Assembly: GCA_963277665.1 (NCBI GenBank)
Contig: OY728120.1
Span: 939,535,195 to 939,599,194 of the forward strand
Direction: 5' to 3'
Length of the DNA: 64,000 nt
Source of the DNA: Viscum album
Taxonomy: Eukaryota; Streptophyta; Magnoliopsida; Santalales; Viscaceae
Within the stretch, counting starts at the first letter, position 1. Each line of letters starts with the position of its first letter. Of this stretch, positions 59,311 to 64,000 are shown in pieces. Position numbers and translations under genes: made by a program. The notes under the pieces were generated by a model. The model was not told the DNA's origin. It did not search any database and worked only from the letters and a program-made list of their open reading frames with translations.

Positions 59311-59679
59311 TTAAACCGTCCATGTATTACGTTTCATCTCCCTTTTTTTCAAGTTGAATGTGCATCCATATTAATTTGAACCTTATATTCATTTTTAATA
59401 TATCTATCAAAATATTTAAGTTTCTCACTCCAATCTAATTCTATCTTCATTCACGATTTTTCCTTCTCCCGCACACCCAGACCATCACTACCACCTCTGG
59501 CTACCCGAGCCACGATACCTCTAGACTGCCGCACCGCCTGGATGTTGCCTCCTGATTGTCCACTGTTGTCACACGTTGCACTGTCTACCTCTCCCGGTGT
59601 CGCGCCCTGAACACACACTAGAAATCACACTGCTACGTCACACCTTCCATGGGTCGCCGCATCTTCATTCTAAACCCGA

Positions 59680-59930
59680 AAAATTATAATGATCACATAT
59701 TCGCGATCCTTGGGTCGAGGGCTCCATGTCCATATGTTGCGCTCAACAGAATATTGTGTTTCCAGCACCAATAAATATTTGGTTGACTCCTTCCGCGATC
59801 TATTGTGGCTTCGTTCCAAGCCCAAAAAAATAAAAGATCGCATATTTATGATCCTTGTGTTGAGGGATTCGTGTCCATATATCGCGCACATAAAAAATCT
59901 ATGTTTCCAGTACCAATAAATATTAGGCGT
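59680..59930 (+). repeat. Two diverged units of about 145 bp in the chromovirus LTR
   Basis: GATCACATATTCGCGATCCT with CCATGTCCATATGTTGCGC and GTTTCCAGCACCAATAAATA (59690-59778) recurs as GATCGCATATTTATGATCCT, CGTGTCCATATATCGCGC and GTTTCCAGTACCAATAAATA (59837-59923). Confidence 0.8.
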
Positions 59931-60554
59931 TGAAGAATGCATGAAGAACGCGCAAAAAATAAAAAGAAAGAGGATCATGGTTTATGTATGGGATGATGGC
60001 CATGTTCGTTTGGCTATAGTCATCATGAATTTAGGATATGAAGAATCAATAAAACAAATTAAAACATATATAAAAACCCCTACCTTGATTGTCCATTGGA
60101 TGTGGCACAAGGAAGAAGACGAAGTCAATGAGATGGTGACGTCGGCATTCATTGCTCCCGCAAGATGTTTCTGATCTGGGCTCAAGCGTCGTCCTCGTTC
60201 TCCGATTCCAGAGGATGATCTTCATTGTAGTAGATATTCTTCGTTGAAGAATCTCCTTCCAAGTTCTATAGAGATCTCCCTTTTTCTAACAATCCTCCAA
60301 CAAAATTGTGAAGTGCCAAATAAGTTTATTAAATAAACTAATTGAGTTGGCACATCATTGGGAGGAAAACCAAGAGTTATCTCCCATTAATGGGGGAGTT
60401 CAAGGGTCGGGTGGTCCCTAACTTTGAATTTAAATTGGGAGTTTCTTTAGTTCGGGTGGTCCCCACCACTAAACATCAAATGGGAGGTTTTAAAAATAAA
60501 ATAAAAGTTGTTCTTTATTTTATTTTTATTCTTTTAACTCTCCCACAAAATTCA

Positions 60555-61240
60555 TGAAAACCAACTTTCACCCTCAACCTACTGCGGTCAAGGTGAAGGT
60601 CTTTTTAAGTGAATATCGGTGCTGCGAGTTCATCGGTGTCTTCAGAATTCAATTCTGAGCACTGGTTCAAAAGTTATATAATGTCGCTCACGTGTTTACT
60701 GAATGTACCCGAAAAAAGTTCGGAAAAAATTATAACAGTCACTCTTGACCCATGTCGGTCGAGGTTGGGATCTGCCTAAGTGAAACACGCCCCAAAGAAC
60801 CCAACAGTACTCTCAGATTTTAAATCTGAGTTACCATTTAAAAGTTATGGATTTTATAATAAAATAATTTTCACTTAATTATTTTATTTACGGCCAAAAA
60901 CTAACTTTCACTAGTGGTCCACACCAGCCAAAGTCAGTATCTGCTTAAATAAAGAATGTCTTCATGAGTATAGCAGTGGTATTGGATTTTCAATCCGAGC
61001 TACCGTTTTTGAGTTATAAGCATTTGAAAAATAAAATAATTTATTTAATTATTTTATTTATGGTTATGCCATTTTTTGGTTTTCTCACAGGAGGCCCGCA
61101 CCGACTAAACTTAAGTCGCGCCTAGGGTAAACCCGCCATCCTGAACGCAATGGTGACCTCAGATTTCTAATCGAAGTTACCATTTAATATTTATTCCACT
61201 TTTTCTAGAAAACTAATTAAGTGCGCTAATTAAAACTCAA
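60555..61240 (+). repeat. Four diverged units of about 170 bp in the chromovirus LTR
   Basis: Starts near 60560, 60738, 60905 and 61085. Each has ACTTTCAC or similar, a GGTCRAGGT-like phrase, CTGCYTAARTGAA, then TCAGAWTTYWAATCTGAG with TACCATTT and AAAAGTTAT, and an AT-rich AAAATAATTATTTTAT tail. Identity by eye is about 60 to 70 percent. Confidence 0.65.
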
Positions 61241-61365
61241 CCAAACTTTGAAAGATCATTCCGGGCACTCTGGGCCTTGGAATCGCACGCCGTCAGATTT
61301 CACAGCCTTGAAATAATTCCCTATAATTTTAAAAAAAAAATATACAGAATTTCTGGGACATTACA

Positions 61366-61378
61366 TTCTCCCCACCTT
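61366..61378 (-). promoter_or_regulatory. Polypurine tract of the chromovirus
   Basis: AAGGTGGGGAGAA directly before the 3' LTR on the minus strand; 12 of 13 bases agree with the TR-GAG-like copy B tract. Confidence 0.88.
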
Positions 61379-61393
61379 AGGTCTTTACATCCT

Positions 61394-61897
61394 CTAAAGC
61401 CAAAACAAAGGCAAAACAACCAAAAGAGGATACCGAGAATGAATCTGAGCCTCCCGTTCCCATGTGCTCTCTTGGAGGTTCATGTGATGCCAGCATACAC
61501 ACACCAGAGGTATAGACCACCCACAAAGGACCTGCTCCTGTTGATCCTCAATCTCCACTGGAACCTCTGTAAATGTCACCCGATCTTTGAAGTCCAGTTC
61601 GACGTGGTCGATGATGTGAGATGGGTCATGCATGTATCTCCTCAGCTGGGATACGTGGAAGATGTTGTGCACCCCCTCCAACTATGGTGGAAGATCCAAG
61701 AGGTATGGTACCTTGCCTATCCTCCAAAGTATAAGAAAAGGACCGATAAACCTCGGTGATAACTTTCCTCCTCGGCCAAATCTTCGTAGTCCATGTCGAT
61801 GAGAGACTCGCAAGAATACATGGTTACCCTCCTGGAACTCCATGGGTTTTTGTATCTTATCGGCATAAGTCTTCTTCCAACTCTGTGCAGTCTTCAC
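61394..61897 (-). pseudogene. Chromovirus integrase C-terminal part
   Basis: Two adjoining open pieces. 61897-61682: KTAQSWKKTYADKIQKPMEF, then EFQEGNHVFLRVSHRHGLRR with LSPRFIGPFLILWRIG. 61681-61394: GVHNIFHVSQLRRYMHDPSH, VPVEIEDQQEQVLCGWSIPL, ESTWEREAQIHSRYPLL. These are the GPF/Y module and the chromodomain-like tail (ending ATWE..YP) of plant chromoviruses, about 165 residues, near normal length. The tail guides insertion in this group. The end of the gene lies some 30 bases before the polypurine tract. A stop near 61682 separates the two pieces. Confidence 0.9.
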
Positions 61898-62189
61898 TTG
61901 CTAATAAGTGAGGCATCGTGATACAAAAATATGCCATTGTTTTCTTCATCCTTGGCCACCAGTACTGACGCTGAAGGTCCTGGTACATCTTCACCACACC
62001 GAGATGTACTACCAGAGGGGACATATAGAACTCCCTCAACACCTCCTTCTGAAGCACCACAAGTACCATGGTACGTCCTCTGAAGAGGACGACGTGCTCC
62101 CCAGCTTCAAAAAATCCATCAGGTGCCTGCCCTGAGGATATCTGAGCACGTCGAACCTCACAGTCAGCATCCCCACATTGCACCTCCAT
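61898..62189 (-). pseudogene. Chromovirus integrase zinc-binding domain; catalytic core deleted
   Basis: VLREFYMSPLVVHLGVVKMY with QDLQRQYWWPRMKKTMAYF is the HHCC domain that normally begins the integrase. The last Cys pair is gone from this frame; an alternative frame keeps a shifted YFCIT/CLTS remnant. Directly after it (61900) comes the C-terminal segment KTAQSWKK, so the whole catalytic core of some 150 residues is missing. This deletion alone would prevent integration by its own enzyme. Confidence 0.85.
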
Positions 62190-62279
62190 GACTCGCTAAA
62201 TAATTGGGGATGACTTTAAGAGACTGAAGAATAGATGCTCCATCTCGATCCAAAAAGGATATCTGCAAAGCGGTTAGCT

Positions 62280-62662
62280 GCTATGTCGCCTCACTCAGAA
62301 GATGCAGGCTAGACCTCCTGCTGAGTGTGTCTGCTACTATGTTCCCCTTCCCAGGATTATAAACTATCTCAAAGTCATAGTCCAGGAGGAACTCTAGCCA
62401 CTCCTATTGGGAACTGAAAACTCAAAACTTTTACTGCCACGAGGGTGAGGTTGGCTAACTCATGAGTTATCAGCTGCACCCTCCTATGCATGAGTTTATC
62501 ATGTACTGCATGGGTTTCCTTTTTTACCGACCAAGGAAACCCCCATTCCAACATTGTAGATAAACCAAAACCTTTTTGCCTAATATAGTCAATCTGAGAA
62601 AGAACTGTGGATGTCCAGTCCATACCCAAACTAATATCGTAAGGCCTCGATGCTGCCACCAA
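62280..62662 (-). pseudogene. Chromovirus protease and RNase H remnants joined by deletion of RT
   Basis: At 62662-62600 the minus strand reads ASRPYDISLGMDWTSTV, the YDVILGMDW block at the end of retropepsin. At about 62400-62290, in another frame, [18 protein letters not shown] with [11 protein letters not shown] is the end of RNase H. Only about 200 bases of unclear sequence separate them, so RT and most of RNase H (about 1.2 kb) are missing. With the integrase deletion the element keeps gag and ends only. Confidence 0.75.
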
Positions 62663-63379
62663 GAGGTTCCAACCGAAACTCTCGCCTCAAGGGTCAGATC
62701 ACACTGTCGACGTATGTGGGATTATCGAGTCTCCTCCCAAAGGTTTCTCCAGACATGAGGGTCAATTCAACGGTTTAACTGGAAACTCTAGGTCTTGGAA
62801 AAGATTCTTGGAAGGAAGGAATTATTGGTTCCTATGTATATTGATACGATAGCTAGTAGTAGACCCAGACCATACCTCGAATCATTCCTAGAGCCCTTGG
62901 ATCGCACTTCTTGACTGCATGCAGCTACTCCCTTCCCCTGTCCTCCAACTCCCTGAGCCTAGTGGGGTCCACAAAAAGGGGGTGGTTGTAACATGTCAAA
63001 ATGTATACCACCTCATTTTTCTCTCCTATCTCTGCTTCCACGTCTGCTGCCCTGCAGATTTATCTGTCCCTAACACCTCTTCTTCCCAAAACATTTTACA
63101 TGCCCAAGTCTTTGTCTCTGAGACTGGCACCAGTTTCTTGCCTTCCCACTACTAACATTCACTGGTTGTATCCACTCAGACAAAGAATATTCAAGCACAA
63201 AGGTACTCTCTAGCACCCTAACATAAGTAGAAATGCATAGAGGAATAGTGAGGGCTCGATGTCCTTAAACACACCTCGCTCAGAAGTCCGAGCCATGAAG
63301 CACTGATCGTATCGTATTCATCAAGTACCAGGAATGGTTGCTACAGCTCGATGAATACTGAGCTACTGACATATCGTCC
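62663..63379 (-). other. Decayed gag-to-protease interval of the chromovirus
   Basis: This should be the C-terminal part of gag and the start of protease. Fragments such as a GQ-rich, Arg-rich stretch (about 63060-63000) suggest the nucleocapsid region, but stops and frame changes are dense and no zinc knuckle could be verified. Confidence 0.4.
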
Positions 63380-63650
63380 TACCGAATCTATATAAGCTCT
63401 AGAGAACTCTTAGCCACCTCCTCAAGCCAGTCCTCAGCCGCCTGTGAGTCGGGCTCGCCTCAGAACCTGAGGGGTACCTGATGTTGAAACTCATGTAAGG
63501 CACTAAGCCTAAATGTGTCCTCTACCAGTACCGCCGGTAGTAACTACTAACCAACGGGTAGTGATATAGCTGACACACTACCTGAAGCTACTATCTCGGG
63601 AAACGTTCCACGTACCTAAGCCTCATCACTATGCGGTCCATCCTCATGGT
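63380..63650 (-). pseudogene. Chromovirus gag N-terminal segment, second copy
   Basis: LSALHEFQHQVPLRF, a stop, GEPDSQAAEDWLEEVAKSSLEL is the gag motif (P..F.G..D...AE.WL). Upstream it begins with the same AGTGATGAGGCTTAGGT phrase as the neighbouring copy, followed by SGSVSAISLPVG. It lies about 310 bases after the first copy on the minus strand. Confidence 0.75.
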
Positions 63651-64000
63651 CACTCATTGGAAAAGACTAGTAGCTAAGATCACCATCTTCTCTACCGGTG
63701 TCTCAACTAGGCGGAAAACTCTAGCTATCACCTCCAGCTATCCCTCAGCTGCGTAGGAATTTGTCTCACCTCGAAACCTTGGAGGCCTCTACTGTTGGTA
63801 CTCATGCAACTCGCTCAGTCGGTGTGCACCGTATGCCAGTTTGGCTGGTGGTATCTGCTGCCCAACAAGTGGTGGTGCTGCTGGTACACCACCCGAAGGT
63901 GCCAACATAGTAAGAGGGCCCTACACCGGAGCCTCATCGCTCGGTGGGCTGTCATCGTGTAATCTCTCAGGAATATTAGCTGGATATCTACGCAGTGGCA
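63651..64000 (-). pseudogene. Chromovirus gag N-terminal segment, first copy; element runs off right edge
   Basis: The minus strand reads MLAPSGGVPAAPPLVGQQIP, LSELHEYQQ, a stop, RPPRFRGETNSYAAEG, a stop, LEVIARVFRLVETPVEKM and VILATSLFQ: the start of the gag capsid domain (F.G....AA..WL..I...F). After VILATSLF the normal protein should continue into the capsid, but instead the sequence restarts with the second copy. The 5' LTR and primer site are outside the window. Confidence 0.75.

Larger units (their letters stand above)
57301..61365 (-). repeat. 3' LTR of a Del/Tekay-like chromovirus
   Basis: On the minus strand it starts TGTAATGTCCCAGAAATTC at 61365, right after a polypurine tract and the end of pol, and ends GGACGGGTCATGACA at 57301. 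About 4,065 bases, with many internal repeats. It follows the interrupted gag of the TR-GAG-like copy B; ATTTA (57296-57300) would be the left target duplication. The right one lies outside the window. Short frames inside (57668, 58682, 59670, 59941, 60342) are not supported as genes. Confidence 0.8.

Noticed and set aside
59941..60174. 77-codon frame with a plausible Met start
   Set aside because: It lies within the chromovirus LTR, has no known domain, and no promoter or related copy can be shown.

Overview
This window is repeat DNA from a plant genome, most likely a flowering plant. It is almost entirely transposable elements nested in one another. I see no intact host gene, tRNA, rRNA or other functional RNA gene. 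The plant assignment rests on the element families: a CACTA (TNP2) transposon, a Tat/Ogre-type Ty3 element with a second RNase H domain and an antisense plant-mobile-domain gene, a non-autonomous LTR-gag-LTR (TR-GAG-like) array, a Del/Tekay-like chromovirus, and Copia pieces primed by initiator tRNA-Met. Bulk DNA is very AT-rich; the Tat element stands out as a GC-richer island from about 17.1 to 41.6 kb. Nearly all reading frames are broken, so this looks like old heterochromatin.

Layout. 1-3039: 5' end of a minus-strand Copia element (gag, primer site, LTR). 3350-3810: a decayed Copia reverse-transcriptase piece. 5395-10305: a 2.4-kb diverged inverted repeat. 11477-43553: a CACTA transposon recognised from 16-bp terminal inverted repeats 32 kb apart, holding an antisense Ty3 integrase relic, a broken TNP2 transposase and a 24.5-kb Tat/Ogre-like element (17124-41592). 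The Tat element lies on the minus strand: 5' LTR, a long N-terminal reading frame, gag, protease, RT, RNase H, second RNase H, integrase, then an 8-kb 3' zone with tandem repeats and a plant-mobile-domain gene on the opposite strand, then 3' LTR. 45169-57300: tandem gag-LTR-gag-LTR array of a non-autonomous element on the minus strand. 57301-64000: 3' LTR and internally deleted gag-pol of a chromovirus that landed in the outer gag of that array and runs off the right edge.

Order of events read from nesting: the CACTA element and the gag array are old; the Ty3 integrase relic and later the Tat element entered the CACTA; the chromovirus interrupted the gag array. The gag array has no RT or integrase but shares its polypurine-tract pattern and LTR start with the chromovirus, so a related chromovirus probably supplied its enzymes. 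All boundaries and alignments were made by eye; percentages and family placements need computation.
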